From the IMG/VR virus record IMGVR_UViG_3300042731_011622, positions 1 to 40,806 of that record: DNA of 40,806 nucleotides; one strand, given 5' to 3'. Below, piece after piece: positions 7,695 through 15,578 of this stretch. The notes beneath the pieces were generated by a model that was not told where the DNA came from, made no database searches, and saw only the letters and a program-made list of their open reading frames with translations. A program made the position numbers and the translations under genes. Each line of letters opens with the position of its first letter. Position 1 is the stretch's first letter. Source of the DNA: a virus.

Positions 7695-9062
7695 CTACGT
7701 CAGCGCCAGTTCGATCGTCGTTCCCGCGGTGGCCCGCAGGTACACCTTCTGGCCCAACGACGGGCCCAGCGGCACCAGCGAGCCGGCCGTGATCGTCAGC
7801 TTGGCGGTCGCGCCCGGCCGGTCGCGGACCTCCACGCCAGCCTCCAGCGGGTGCACCAGCAGCGTTGCCCCGCGAGGCACCTCGATCGGCTGGTCCGATC
7901 CGCTGGCCACCAGCGGTTCCATCGCCACGAAGTTCATGGGCGTGTCCTTTCGTTGAAACCGAAACATCGAGGTCGCGGCCGGCGGCGCGTACAGCAGCAC
8001 GTGCAGGCCGATCTGCGTGCAGCACAACTCAGTGCCCGAGGCCATCGCAGCGCCGGCCACGACGGCATCGACGTCGGCCTTCGTCCACTTTCGCGACGTG
8101 CCGGGCACCAGCCGCGACAGGACGAACGCGGTGTCGTAGGACGTGCTCACCGGCGCCCCGCCGGCCCCGTCGCTGTGGTCGCCGACGCGCAAGTAGGCGC
8201 TGCCGTTCGCCGAAGTGGTCGACCGCCAGACCACCGCCGCAGTGACCGCGGCGATCTGCTCGCCGGCTTGCAGCGCGATGTCTTCGAAGCCGACGCCGAA
8301 CGTTCCGGCCGCCAGGAGTTTTGAAACGTAGGTGACGTCGCCGTCGTGCGGGACGTCGGCCAGGTGCTGCCAGAAGCTCGTGAGGCCGATGCCGTGCCTG
8401 ACCCACGCCACCGTCTCGCCGTCGGCATTCGGAGCCAGTCGGAGTACGCGGGCCGTCGGTCCGAGGAAGTCGGGCGCGGTCTCCGTGTAGAGATCGTCCA
8501 CGTCGAGCGTGTAGCCCTGCTCCTGCAGGTCGATGCGCTTGCCGAGATACGCTCGGTTCATGATTCCGCCGGGCGCGGCGGCGCCGGTGGCCACGAGCTG
8601 ACCGTCCATGCGCCAAACGAAGCTGTCGGCCAGCACGGCCAGTTCGCAGTAGTGCCAGCGCCCGGGCACGACCGGCCCAAACGTCGCCGACACGGGCGCG
8701 TCCATCGCGCCGATCCGCAACGCGAGCCGGCCCTCACCCGACAGCGACAACGACGCCCGGTGCTGCGTGTAGTTGGCGATGTAGAGCAGGTACTCCCAAG
8801 TCCCGGGGGCCGTCGGCGGGGCGACGACCCGAAACGCGAAGCCGAGCACGTACGCCGACCGCGAGGTCACGCTGGGCGTCCCGAAGCCGGTCAGCGTGTT
8901 GGCCAGCGTGATGTAGGCGCTGTCGCCGCCGGCGGGCGGCGCGATACGCACGCCGTACCGGCCGGTGCGGGCCGCGGCCTCGATAACTGAGACCGACCCG
9001 GCCACGCCGACCAGCTCGTTGGCGTCACCCGCCTCGAAACCAGCACACCACTGCACAGGCAC
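7695..9062 (-). CDS. LamG/concanavalin-like virion protein
   Basis: 455 residues from a GTG at 9062 with AGGAG nine bases upstream. The first ~215 residues look like a LamG or concanavalin-type lectin domain: WCAGFEAGDA at the N-terminus, then TGRYGVRIAPP, YVLGFAFRV, WHYCELAVLADSFVWRMDG and a DVDDLYTE strand. This architecture is typical of phage proteins that bind sugars. The C-terminal ~100 residues contain a small beta domain ending in AGTTIELALT. It lies between head-completion and tube genes, so it may decorate the virion or bind host glycans. Binding specificity cannot be read from sequence. Confidence 0.65.
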   Translation of the reverse strand: MPVQWCAGFEAGDANELVGVAGSVSVIEAAARTGRYGVRIAPPAGGDSAYITLANTLTGFGTPSVTSRSAYVLGFAFRVVAPPTAPGTWEYLLYIANYTQHRASLSLSGEGRLALRIGAMDAPVSATFGPVVPGRWHYCELAVLADSFVWRMDGQLVATGAAAPGGIMNRAYLGKRIDLQEQGYTLDVDDLYTETAPDFLGPTARVLRLAPNADGETVAWVRHGIGLTSFWQHLADVPHDGDVTYVSKLLAAGTFGVGFEDIALQAGEQIAAVTAAVVWRSTTSANGSAYLRVGDHSDGAGGAPVSTSYDTAFVLSRLVPGTSRKWTKADVDAVVAGAAMASGTELCCTQIGLHVLLYAPPAATSMFRFQRKDTPMNFVAMEPLVASGSDQPIEVPRGATLLVHPLEAGVEVRDRPGATAKLTITAGSLVPLGPSLGQKVYLRATAGTTIELALT

Positions 9063-9074
9063 GGCAATCGTCTC

Positions 9075-9377
9075 CTACGCCAGATGGGCCCACCGTGCGT
9101 TGTTGAACGGACACCCGTCCTCACGCGTCACCACGACCGCACGGATCGTGCCGTCGTCCTCGAAGTCCACCCACAGCCGCTCCGGGACCAGCAGCTCCGG
9201 GTCCACAAACGTCTCCCGCAGCGCCGCCAGCGTGGCGTCCCGCTTCTCGGCCGCCGACGCGCCGGGCGCGACGGCGAACTGGCTCGCCAGCCAGGTCTTG
9301 GTGATCCGCAGCTCGTGGTCGCCCACCAGCGCGATCACGGCCGCGTCCGGCGTGATGGCCAGGGCCCGGACGTTCAT
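9075..9377 (-). CDS. Small virion-module protein, unknown function
   Basis: 100 residues, ATG at 9377, overlapping the previous gene's stop. The protein is soluble and begins MNVRALAITPDAAVIALVGD. It has a mixed alpha/beta pattern and ends FNNARWAHLA. No family is recognised. It sits between a completion-type gene and the LamG-like gene and is presumably co-translated with them. Confidence 0.55.
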   Translation of the reverse strand: MNVRALAITPDAAVIALVGDHELRITKTWLASQFAVAPGASAAEKRDATLAALRETFVDPELLVPERLWVDFEDDGTIRAVVVTREDGCPFNNARWAHLA

Positions 9378-9814
9378 GAGACCCTCCGCAGGCGGTACAC
9401 GGCCGTGAGCAGACTCGTGAACTGCCGTCGTTGCTCCAGGTGCTCCGGCGAGAAGAGCGGGTCGTTCTCGATCGCCAGGCAGCGGGCCTCGGGAAACGCC
9501 GCCAGCTCGCTACCAATCAGGTGGTCGCCGATCTCCTCGACCAGGGCCATCAGCCCGTCGAGCTCGGCGAGGTCCTCGGGATCGACCTTCTTGAGCAGGC
9601 CGATGTAGATCCGGTCGTCGTAGAACCACGATCTTCGGTCGGCGACCTCACCTTTCAGACTCGCGGGCACGACCGTCACAATCGCACCGGTGATGTCCGG
9701 CAACTCGACGACGGGCCGGTACCCGCGCTGGGCGACGAACCGACCCTCGAACGTACCGCCGTTGAGGTCGACCGTGATCGCGTTGGCCAGCGTGATGATC
9801 GATGCTTGGGCCAT
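9374..9814 (-). CDS. Head-tail or tail completion protein candidate
   Basis: 146 residues if translation starts at the ATG at 9814 (MAQASIITLANAITVDLNGG), directly after the stop of the upstream small membrane protein. The open frame extends 21 codons further, but that part lies inside the upstream gene and reads as low-complexity Ser. The N-terminal IITLANAITVDLN and the motif FVAQRGYRPVVELPD suggest a compact alpha/beta fold of the minor tail or tail-terminator type. That is weak evidence, and position in the connector region is the main argument. Confidence 0.55.
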   Translation of the reverse strand: MAQASIITLANAITVDLNGGTFEGRFVAQRGYRPVVELPDITGAIVTVVPASLKGEVADRRSWFYDDRIYIGLLKKVDPEDLAELDGLMALVEEIGDHLIGSELAAFPEARCLAIENDPLFSPEHLEQRRQFTSLLTAVYRLRRVS

Positions 9815-9815
9815 G

Positions 9816-10043
9816 TCAGTGCACCAACGTTTCGAGCCAGGCGAAGATGAGCTTGCCGACGAGCATGCCGACCCCACCGAGCGTGGCCAGCGACATCCGC
9901 CGGATGGTGTTGAGCTGTCGCTCGACGAACTCGACGCGCATGATCAGCGACTTCTCGGGGTGGCCGTTGCCGTACACCGTCTCCCGCACCTGCTTCAGGT
10001 CCTGGCGGCACTCCGGCTCATGCTGGCACGGTCGATCGCTCAT
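9816..10043 (-). CDS. Small coiled-coil membrane protein (XhlA-like topology)
   Basis: 75 residues, ATG at 10043, overlapping the previous stop by ATGA. A Cys/Glu-rich polar N-terminus (MSDRPCQHEPECRQDLKQVR) is followed by an amphipathic helix, VEFVERQLNTIRR, and then one hydrophobic helix, MSLATLGGVGMLVGKLIFAW. This order resembles haemolysin XhlA/holin-associated proteins. Its location among connector genes, away from the other lysis-like genes, is odd. A role as a second holin or as a membrane factor in assembly is inference. Confidence 0.55.
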   Translation of the reverse strand: MSDRPCQHEPECRQDLKQVRETVYGNGHPEKSLIMRVEFVERQLNTIRRMSLATLGGVGMLVGKLIFAWLETLVH

Positions 10044-10426
10044 TCGCCGGTCTCCGTGGCTACGTGTTTCGTGTGAATCCGCAGCGTGCGACGAAACGCA
10101 TCGCTGTAGCGCCAGGGCGGCTCGCCGCCGGGCGCCATCACCTCGTAGACGAACGTCTGCCCGCCGGCCGGCTCACGGATACGAGCGCCGCCCCGGGGGA
10201 GCACCACGGCGCCATCGAGCACCAGGTCCTCCGCCGCGATCAGGAAGTCCCGCGACTCGGTGCGATGGACGACGCCGAATTCATCCACCTGCTCGAACGC
10301 GGTGCGGCCGACCGTCGCCCGCACGTCCACACGGCTGCCGTGGTCCTCGTACGTCACGAGCGACGCACAATGCTGTGTGCGTTGTCGGCTCAGCCAAGCG
10401 GCACCACGTTCGAGCAGGTTCGCCAT
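10040..10426 (-). CDS. Head-tail connector/head completion protein candidate
   Basis: 128 residues, ATG at 10426. The N-terminal helix MANLLERGAAWLSRQR precedes beta-prone sequence, and the C-terminal half carries FVYEVMAPGGEPPWRYSD followed by RRTLRIHTKHV. Proteins of this size and shape after the capsid gene usually form the neck ring of siphoviruses. I recall closely similar proteins in planctomycete prophages, but cannot verify that here. The gene follows the DUF2190 gene and overlaps the next by four bases. Confidence 0.6.
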   Translation of the reverse strand: MANLLERGAAWLSRQRTQHCASLVTYEDHGSRVDVRATVGRTAFEQVDEFGVVHRTESRDFLIAAEDLVLDGAVVLPRGGARIREPAGGQTFVYEVMAPGGEPPWRYSDAFRRTLRIHTKHVATETGE

Positions 10427-10442
10427 GGGTCACCGTTCAGAA

Positions 10443-11258
10443 TCAGGAAGGCGTTCGCGGAACCGTGACCCAGGTCGTGTCGTCCAGGGCGACGAACACC
10501 GCCGCCGACTTCGCCGGCATCTCGAAGGCCGCGTCCGCCGACAACGCGTTGATCGCGTCGTCGGTGGCCGGGTAGACGTTGAGCACGGCGTCGGCCACCT
10601 CGCTGTTCTTGATGACGCACACCTTCCCGGCGGCGGCCGTGGGCAGTTGCACGCCCTTCGTCGCATCGGCGCCGGTCGCATGCGTGAGGCCCTCGGCCAC
10701 AGCGGCGGCGGCGGCCTGCGTCGAGCCGGTCGCGGCCACCGCGGCGACCGCCATGCGCAGCGCCCCGGACGCCGCCAGGGCCAGCAGCCCCGACAGCGAC
10801 ACGCTCTGCCAGGCGGTACCGTCGGCCACCAGCAGCATGCCAGCCGTGTGGCTCACAGCCCCGACGTCGGACAGGTCGTCGATCCCCATCGTGTCGGCGT
10901 CGTTCGCCGAACGCAGGAGCATGAGGACCGTACCGGTGGCCGGATCGGCGGCCTCCAGCGACCAGCCGGCGAACACGTTGCCCGTGGCGGTCGTGGTCAT
11001 ACAGCCCGAGCCGGCCTCGCCGCCGACCGGATTGCCGGCGATGTTCCAGAAGACCGGCAGCCCGGGGCCGGTGATGTTGCTGGCGTCCTTGGCGGCCCGA
11101 ATGACGCCCTGGACGCGCAGGGCGCCCTGCTGATGGGCCGGCAGCGGCCGCGGCGTGTAGCCGACGAGCTTGCCCTGCACGACGATCGAATCGGCCGGCA
11201 CGTCCGCGCCGGGCGTGTAGTCGATCGTCTCCCCGCTGGATTCATACGTCGCTTGCAT
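10443..11258 (-). CDS. DUF2190-type capsid decoration protein
   Basis: 271 residues, ATG at 11258 with GGAGAT upstream. The N-terminus MQATYESSGETIDYTPGADV, followed by VVQGKLVGYTPRPL, is typical of DUF2190. Family members sit next to the major capsid gene and are thought to decorate or cement the shell. The C-terminal ~90 residues contain GSTQAAAAAVAEGLTHATGADATKGV-like low-complexity sequence and a final beta segment (VFVALDDTTWVTVP), so the protein is longer than the roughly 110-residue family norm and may be a two-domain fibre-like variant. Confidence 0.75.
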   Translation of the reverse strand: MQATYESSGETIDYTPGADVPADSIVVQGKLVGYTPRPLPAHQQGALRVQGVIRAAKDASNITGPGLPVFWNIAGNPVGGEAGSGCMTTTATGNVFAGWSLEAADPATGTVLMLLRSANDADTMGIDDLSDVGAVSHTAGMLLVADGTAWQSVSLSGLLALAASGALRMAVAAVAATGSTQAAAAAVAEGLTHATGADATKGVQLPTAAAGKVCVIKNSEVADAVLNVYPATDDAINALSADAAFEMPAKSAAVFVALDDTTWVTVPRTPS

Positions 11259-11329
11259 CGTGGATCTCCTCAGGCTGAGGCGAGCACGGGCCGCAGCACA
11301 AGGCGCGGCCCGTGTTCACCGCGCCAGTC

Positions 11330-13357
11330 CTACACCTCGCCCTTGCTCTTCACGCCGCCGCACGGCTCCTGCAGAGCCACACCGAAGTCGTGGTAGCCGC
11401 GCATCTGCACGCCGAGCACGTTGAAGTCCGCGTCGGCCGTCTCGATCGTCGGCGACTCCTGACCGTTGAGGAACGCCACCTCGATCACCGCCAGGTCCTG
11501 CGGATCGGCCAGCAGGTGCCAGGCCTTGCTCGAATGGCCGGGGTACTGGGAATTGCTCAGGTAACGGCTGACCTCGACCCGGAACTTCCCGACGTGCGGG
11601 TTGGCCACCGGATAGCGCGTGCTGGCCGTCGTGTCGCGGATCTCCAGCGACTTGTAGAGCCCCGTGCCCGTGGCCGAGAGCCCCGTCGGCACGAGCAGGA
11701 TCACCGGCATCGAGCCCAGCGGCTTGCCGTTGGGATCGGTTTGCTCGAGGAAGGCAACCTCGGCCTTGCTGAGCCCCCCGATCGACAGCGCCGTGTCGGC
11801 GCCGCTGAGGTAGTTCTTGTTGCCGACGCAGAAGAACGCGCCGTTGTTCATGAAGGTCGACCAGAAGACGTCGTTGATCTTCAGGCCCGACCCGCGGCCC
11901 AGCTTGCGCGGCACCGTGGTGATCGCCCCCAGGTCGTCGTTGATCATGTCCTGCCGGTCGACGCCGAGGATCAGACCGTACGTGTCGGCCTTGTTCTGGT
12001 AGCTCTGCTCGCCCAGCGTGCCGTGCTTCAGCTCACCGCCGGGGGCGACCTTCTCGTACTGGTCCTTGCCGATCAGCCGGTAGCTGGTGACCGTCTTGAA
12101 GTCGCTGACGTTGCGGACCGCGCAGATGTTCCGCCAGGTCCGCTCCACGCTGAAGAAGCCCTCCAGCAGGAACTTGTTCGTCACGTTGCTGAGGATGCCG
12201 CCGATGTTGATGCTCGAGAAGCCGGCCTGCAGCCCCTGCCCGAACGCACAGCGCAGCACCTCACGGCTGTCGCGGAAGTTCCAGCCGGTGTAGCCGTTGG
12301 CCCGGGCGGCCTCGAGGAAGAGCTCCTGCAGCCCGATGCCGCCGCGGAATCGCCGGGCGGCGGCGTCCAGCGTCTGCTCGTCGTACTGCTGCTCGACCCG
12401 GGTGATCTTCCCGGCCATCATGCAGGCCGCCTCGAGGATCCGGCCGCTCACCGTCTCGTCGACCACGTGGACGGCCGGAGCCTTCGGCCGGCCGGCCCGC
12501 AGCTTCTCGAGCTCGGTCTTCTCCTCGGTCCAGCCGTCGGCGATGGCCTGTTCCTCGATCTGCGGGAACCGCCCACCGCAGATCCGGCGGACGGCCGCGA
12601 TGCGCTTGCTCTCGGCCACGGCCTGGGCCCGGATCTCGGCGACCGGGTCGACGGACGGGTTGGCCTCCGTGCCACTCCCGCCCGTCTGTCCCGCGGGGGT
12701 GGACTCCGCCGTCGGCTGGGTGTCTTCGGCCGGCGTGACCGGCGTGTCGTTCGTCTCGTCCATGAGTGCGCTCTCCTGCTGTTGTGCCGCGATGGTCGCA
12801 GCCGTGTTGCCGTCCGCCCCCAGGTCCACGAAGCTGATTTCCCCGAGTACGGTCCGCCGGGCCACGTACAGCGGCCCTTCGAACGTCCGCCCGTTCACCA
12901 GGACGCTCTTACCGCCACGCACGAACTCGGCCTGGGCTACCTGGGCCCCGATCGACGCCTGCCACGGGAAGCCCCGCTTGCCGCTGGTCACCACCTCCCG
13001 AGCCGCCGCCGTGTCCCGGCTGACGATGCCCTCGGCGATCAGCCGGCCGGCCTCGACGGCGATCCGCTCGGTGTGCCCCACGCCGGCGTACATGCTGTGC
13101 GCGAAACGCACCGACCGCCGCTGTGACGGGATCACCAGCCCCTCCAGGTCCACCACGACCGGGAACCGCCAGCCCTCGACCCGCATCGGCCTGCCGGTAT
13201 AGGCCAGCATGGTGAAACGCGGGACGGCCGGAGCGTCGCCCTCGGTCGCCAGGGCCTCGAGCGTGATGCACTCGGCACCACACAGCAGGGCCAGCCGGTC
13301 CGGGACCTGCTCGGCGTCCTCACGCCGCGGCGCGGGCGTCTTCGTCTTCCGTGACAT
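11330..13357 (-). CDS. Prohead protease-major capsid protein fusion
   Basis: 675 residues with the preferred start at ATG 13357, which has AGGAGG nine bases upstream; an in-frame ATG at 13366 has no spacing to that site. Residues ~1-195 resemble HK97-type prohead proteases (S78): FAHSMYAG supplies the candidate His, and FPWQASIGAQV the candidate Ser, followed by GEISFVDLGADGNT. A Pro/Thr/Glu-rich linker follows, then a helical delta or scaffold-like region. Residues ~330-675 look like an HK97-fold major capsid subunit (FWSTFMNNGAFFC, SLEIRDTT). The fusion implies self-processing. A second in-frame start with a good ribosome site occurs at 12763. The 5' end overlaps the portal gene. Confidence 0.88.
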   Translation of the reverse strand: MSRKTKTPAPRREDAEQVPDRLALLCGAECITLEALATEGDAPAVPRFTMLAYTGRPMRVEGWRFPVVVDLEGLVIPSQRRSVRFAHSMYAGVGHTERIAVEAGRLIAEGIVSRDTAAAREVVTSGKRGFPWQASIGAQVAQAEFVRGGKSVLVNGRTFEGPLYVARRTVLGEISFVDLGADGNTAATIAAQQQESALMDETNDTPVTPAEDTQPTAESTPAGQTGGSGTEANPSVDPVAEIRAQAVAESKRIAAVRRICGGRFPQIEEQAIADGWTEEKTELEKLRAGRPKAPAVHVVDETVSGRILEAACMMAGKITRVEQQYDEQTLDAAARRFRGGIGLQELFLEAARANGYTGWNFRDSREVLRCAFGQGLQAGFSSINIGGILSNVTNKFLLEGFFSVERTWRNICAVRNVSDFKTVTSYRLIGKDQYEKVAPGGELKHGTLGEQSYQNKADTYGLILGVDRQDMINDDLGAITTVPRKLGRGSGLKINDVFWSTFMNNGAFFCVGNKNYLSGADTALSIGGLSKAEVAFLEQTDPNGKPLGSMPVILLVPTGLSATGTGLYKSLEIRDTTASTRYPVANPHVGKFRVEVSRYLSNSQYPGHSSKAWHLLADPQDLAVIEVAFLNGQESPTIETADADFNVLGVQMRGYHDFGVALQEPCGGVKSKGEV
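12761..12786 (-). promoter_or_regulatory. Internal start site in the protease-capsid gene
   Basis: Inside the fusion gene, an in-frame ATG at 12763 is preceded nine bases upstream by GCAGGAG, as good as the gene's own ribosome site. Translation here would give a 477-residue product (MDETNDTPVTPAE...) that lacks the protease and keeps linker, scaffold-like region and capsid domain. Lambda C/Nu3 and similar genes use such nested starts. Use of the site is inferred. Confidence 0.5.
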
Positions 13358-14798
13358 CGTCCTCATCCTCCTCGTCGGCGTCCGTCACCGCCGGTGCCGC
13401 CTGGGCGGCGGTCAGTCCCAGCTCGCGCAGCAGGGCCTGCTCCCGTCCCCGCTGGCGCAATTCGCTCTCCCAGTCCAGCCCCTGCTTGGCGTACTCGGCC
13501 GCCAGCGTCGTGGTGAGGCTGGCCAGCCGCGTGGCCTGGGCGTTGGCCTCCTTGGCCGGATCGACGTGCTCGAACCCGTCCCAGAACCACTGGTGCGGGA
13601 ACAGCGCATCGCGCGTCCGCAGCGATTGCGGCAGGTACCCTTCGATCAGCACCGCCTCGCTCAGCCAGGCGCTCAGCACGCGGTCCAGCACGACGTCGCC
13701 GAGATAGGCCTGATCGATGCGGATCTTCTTGAAGAACGCCTGGTGATCGAGCCGGCCCGAGGCGTAGTTGAGCTTCGCGGAGTTGCCCAGCGCGATGTTG
13801 AGCGGGACCTCCAGGCAGCGGGCGATCTCGTTGATCACCTCGTGCTTGAAGTCGCCGTACACCGTCGTCGGCTGCTCGGCCTTGACCTGGCCGATCTTCC
13901 AGCCGAAGGGCATCGTCATCCACGTGCCCCGGTCCATCTCGACCGTGTCCATCGGCTCGACGTTCGAGACCTCGGCGTCGGCCGCGGCGTCCGTGTAGAT
14001 CACGCCGCCGGGCAGCGCGGCCTGCTCGGCCGCACCGAGGACGGCCAGCGTGTACCGCCGCAGCATGGCAAACAGCGGCAGCGCCGGCGTGATCTCCGGA
14101 ATGCCCCGGCTCTGCCCCGGCCGCTCGGCCCGGAACAGGTGAATCACCGACTCGACCGGCATGACGTCGAAGTCGTTGTCGGCGATGCGGAAGGCCGTGC
14201 TGTCCCCCGGATGCCGGCGGAGAATCGTGTACGCCACAGGGTTACCGAACTCGTCGAAGACGATGCCGTCCACGATGTTGGCGCTGCTGCGGGGCAGCGG
14301 CCACGGCGAGGCGACCTGGTCGGATTCGACCAGTCGCAGGTCGAGCTGCACCGGGGCGGCGATGCGGGGATTGCTGATCAGCAGCCCGAAGCACTCGCCC
14401 GACTCGCTCTGCCCGATCCGCATCGTCCGCAGCTTGTGCGCCAGCCCGGCCGCCTTGGCCCAGCCGGCGAACTCCCGCTCGACGAAGCGGTTGGCGTCGG
14501 GGTCCTCGGTGAGCATCTGCAGCCGCGGGCCGGTGCCGACGATGTAGTTGGCCAGCGTCAGCACGATGCCCTTGGCGTAGCTGTTGTTGGCGACCTCGTA
14601 GCGGGCCCGGCTGCGCAGCACCCGCCGGACGTCGGCCGACATCGCCGCATTGGCCGACAGCAGATCGGCGTTGGCCCAGTGGCGGCGGTTTTCGTGCGTG
14701 GTCTGGGCAGCGTCGTACTTCCCGCGAACGAACAGCCGACCGCGGGTCACCGCCCGGGCCAGCCGCTTGCCGCCGAGTTGTCGCAGCCACTTGAGCAC
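13320..14798 (-). CDS. Portal protein, lambda family
   Basis: 492 residues from a GTG at 14798 with GAGGG six bases upstream. It forms the dodecameric ring at one capsid vertex through which DNA is packaged and ejected. Features of lambda-type portals: an Arg-rich N-terminus, NNSYAKGIVLTLANYIVGTGP (~residues 71-91), FAGWAKAAG, GESGECF-like core (QSESGECFGLL), YGDFKHEVINEIARCLEVPL and the conserved NYASGRLDHQAFF block in the C-terminal third. The C-terminus is very acidic (ADEEDEDDVTEDEDARAAA). The last 38 bases overlap the start of the protease-capsid gene, whose ribosome site is built from codons of that acidic tail. Confidence 0.93.
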   Translation of the reverse strand: MLKWLRQLGGKRLARAVTRGRLFVRGKYDAAQTTHENRRHWANADLLSANAAMSADVRRVLRSRARYEVANNSYAKGIVLTLANYIVGTGPRLQMLTEDPDANRFVEREFAGWAKAAGLAHKLRTMRIGQSESGECFGLLISNPRIAAPVQLDLRLVESDQVASPWPLPRSSANIVDGIVFDEFGNPVAYTILRRHPGDSTAFRIADNDFDVMPVESVIHLFRAERPGQSRGIPEITPALPLFAMLRRYTLAVLGAAEQAALPGGVIYTDAAADAEVSNVEPMDTVEMDRGTWMTMPFGWKIGQVKAEQPTTVYGDFKHEVINEIARCLEVPLNIALGNSAKLNYASGRLDHQAFFKKIRIDQAYLGDVVLDRVLSAWLSEAVLIEGYLPQSLRTRDALFPHQWFWDGFEHVDPAKEANAQATRLASLTTTLAAEYAKQGLDWESELRQRGREQALLRELGLTAAQAAPAVTDADEEDEDDVTEDEDARAAA

Positions 14799-14809
14799 GG
14801 AAAGCCCTC

Positions 14810-14877
14810 AGCCTTCAGCCCTCAGCCGTCAGCTCCATTGCCGCCGCACTCCGGTTGACGGCTGATGGCTGATGGCT
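14810..14877. repeat. 22-bp inverted repeat of GGCTGAN heptads upstream of the portal gene
   Basis: Arms at 14810-14831 and 14856-14877 match at 20 of 22 positions as an inverted repeat around a 24-base loop. Each arm is made of tandem heptads of the type GGCTGAN (TCAGCCN on the other strand), and one extra unit continues to about 14803. The portal ribosome site (GAGGG, 14805-14809) abuts the left arm. It could be a REP-like genomic repeat, a translational control hairpin or an mRNA processing site. No U-run follows it, so it is not a classical terminator. Confidence 0.75.
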
Positions 14878-14881
14878 CCTG

Positions 14882-15076
14882 TCACACTGCTCCCGGAGGC
14901 GCGACCTTCGTCATTCGCACGCCGAGGCCCTTGCGGGTGGCCTGCTTGCTGGCCAGGTAACGATCGGCCTCGATCTGGTCGCGCAGCGGTTGCTGCTTGA
15001 ACGTCTGGCCGTCGATCGTCACCTCGGCCGGCTGCTGGGCCGCCTCGCGAATCGCGTCTTCGAGCTCCTCAGCCAT
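14882..15076 (-). CDS. Small connector protein (gpW-position)
   Basis: 64 residues from ATG at 15076, with GGAGG five bases upstream; a GTG four codons earlier (15088) lacks a ribosome site. The sequence is helical and charged, MAEELEDAIREAAQQPAEVT, then QTFKQQPLRDQIEADRYLAS, ending TKVAPPGAV. Position between terminase and portal matches lambda gpW, the head-completion protein, but this is a layout argument. I recall similar short proteins beside planctomycete prophage portals. The start lies only 13 bases after the tRNA 3' end, so tRNA 3' processing would leave an mRNA that begins almost at the ribosome site. Confidence 0.7.
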   Translation of the reverse strand: MAEELEDAIREAAQQPAEVTIDGQTFKQQPLRDQIEADRYLASKQATRKGLGVRMTKVAPPGAV

Positions 15077-15088
15077 CGCGTCCTCCAC

Positions 15089-15159
15089 TTGCGGGAGCGG
15101 GATTCGAACCCGCGGCTCCGGCGCATGAAGCCGGCATGTTGCCGTTACACCATCCCGCC
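15089..15159 (-). tRNA. tRNA with CAU anticodon (Met or Ile2)
   Basis: Cloverleaf on the minus strand. The acceptor pairs six bases after a G1-A72 mismatch. The D arm contains GTGTAACGGCAACAT, the anticodon stem CCGGC/GCCGG closes a loop TTCATGC (anticodon CAT), and the T stem GCGGG/CCCGC closes TTCGAAT. No encoded CCA. The anticodon fits elongator or initiator Met, or lysidine-modified Ile-AUA. The unpaired position 1-72 and G29-C41, G30-C40 pairs recall initiator tRNAs, but the third G-C pair is reversed. The tRNA lies in the structural operon just upstream of the small connector gene. Confidence 0.85.
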
Positions 15160-15198
15160 AAACCGGCCGGGCGTTCCACGAGGCGAGGCCAAACGAAA

Positions 15199-15232
15199 AG
15201 GCCGCACGGGGGAGTACGGCCCCGTACGGCCT
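15199..15232. terminator. Bidirectional hairpin terminator
   Basis: The arms AGGCCG + ACGGGG pair with CCCCGT + CGGCCT, with one mismatch between the two blocks and an eight-base loop, giving 12 paired bases. On the minus strand the hairpin is followed by TTTTCGTTT, a fair U-run; on the plus strand by a weaker TGTTTGC. It would separate terminase transcription from the tRNA-portal unit, or insulate the plus-strand HEPN-like gene. Confidence 0.7.
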
Positions 15233-15578
15233 GTTTGCTCGCGTGAGAGCCGGCGGGGATCAGCCGCCGACCGCTCGCCTCCGGGATCACCCGGCTTGGT
15301 TGTCTAGCCGATACTTACGCCTTCGTCTCGCGCGATGCAACTGCGGAGAGGCACATCGAATGAGATTGTTCCATATATGGAATCGCGGCGAGTGAAACTC
15401 CCATCCAGAGCTACCTTCCCCCTTCAAAGGACCTTGTCCGACCCAAGGGCAACCGACACACTATCTACGGCAGCGGAAGCCCCGTCCCAGTTGGCTGGAG
15501 GCCTGTCCGGCCGGAGAGCTTCGTGCGAAGGCGCTCGTCGCACGTCCGATGGTCTGCTTACGAGGCAATGGTGAGTCG
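15233..15578. promoter_or_regulatory. Intergenic region with palindromic operator candidate TTCCATATATGGAA
   Basis: 346 bases without a convincing gene between the hairpin terminator and the HEPN-like gene. At 15369-15382 lies a perfect 14-bp palindrome, TTCCATATATGGAA, AT-rich in a GC-rich setting. It would suit a dimeric repressor. No strong -35/-10 pair was found near it. This region should hold the promoter for the plus-strand gene and possibly one for the tRNA-portal transcript. Confidence 0.45.

Noticed and set aside
11312-13126. 604-codon open frame on the plus strand
   Set aside because: Antisense to the protease-capsid fusion, no motif, no ribosome site.
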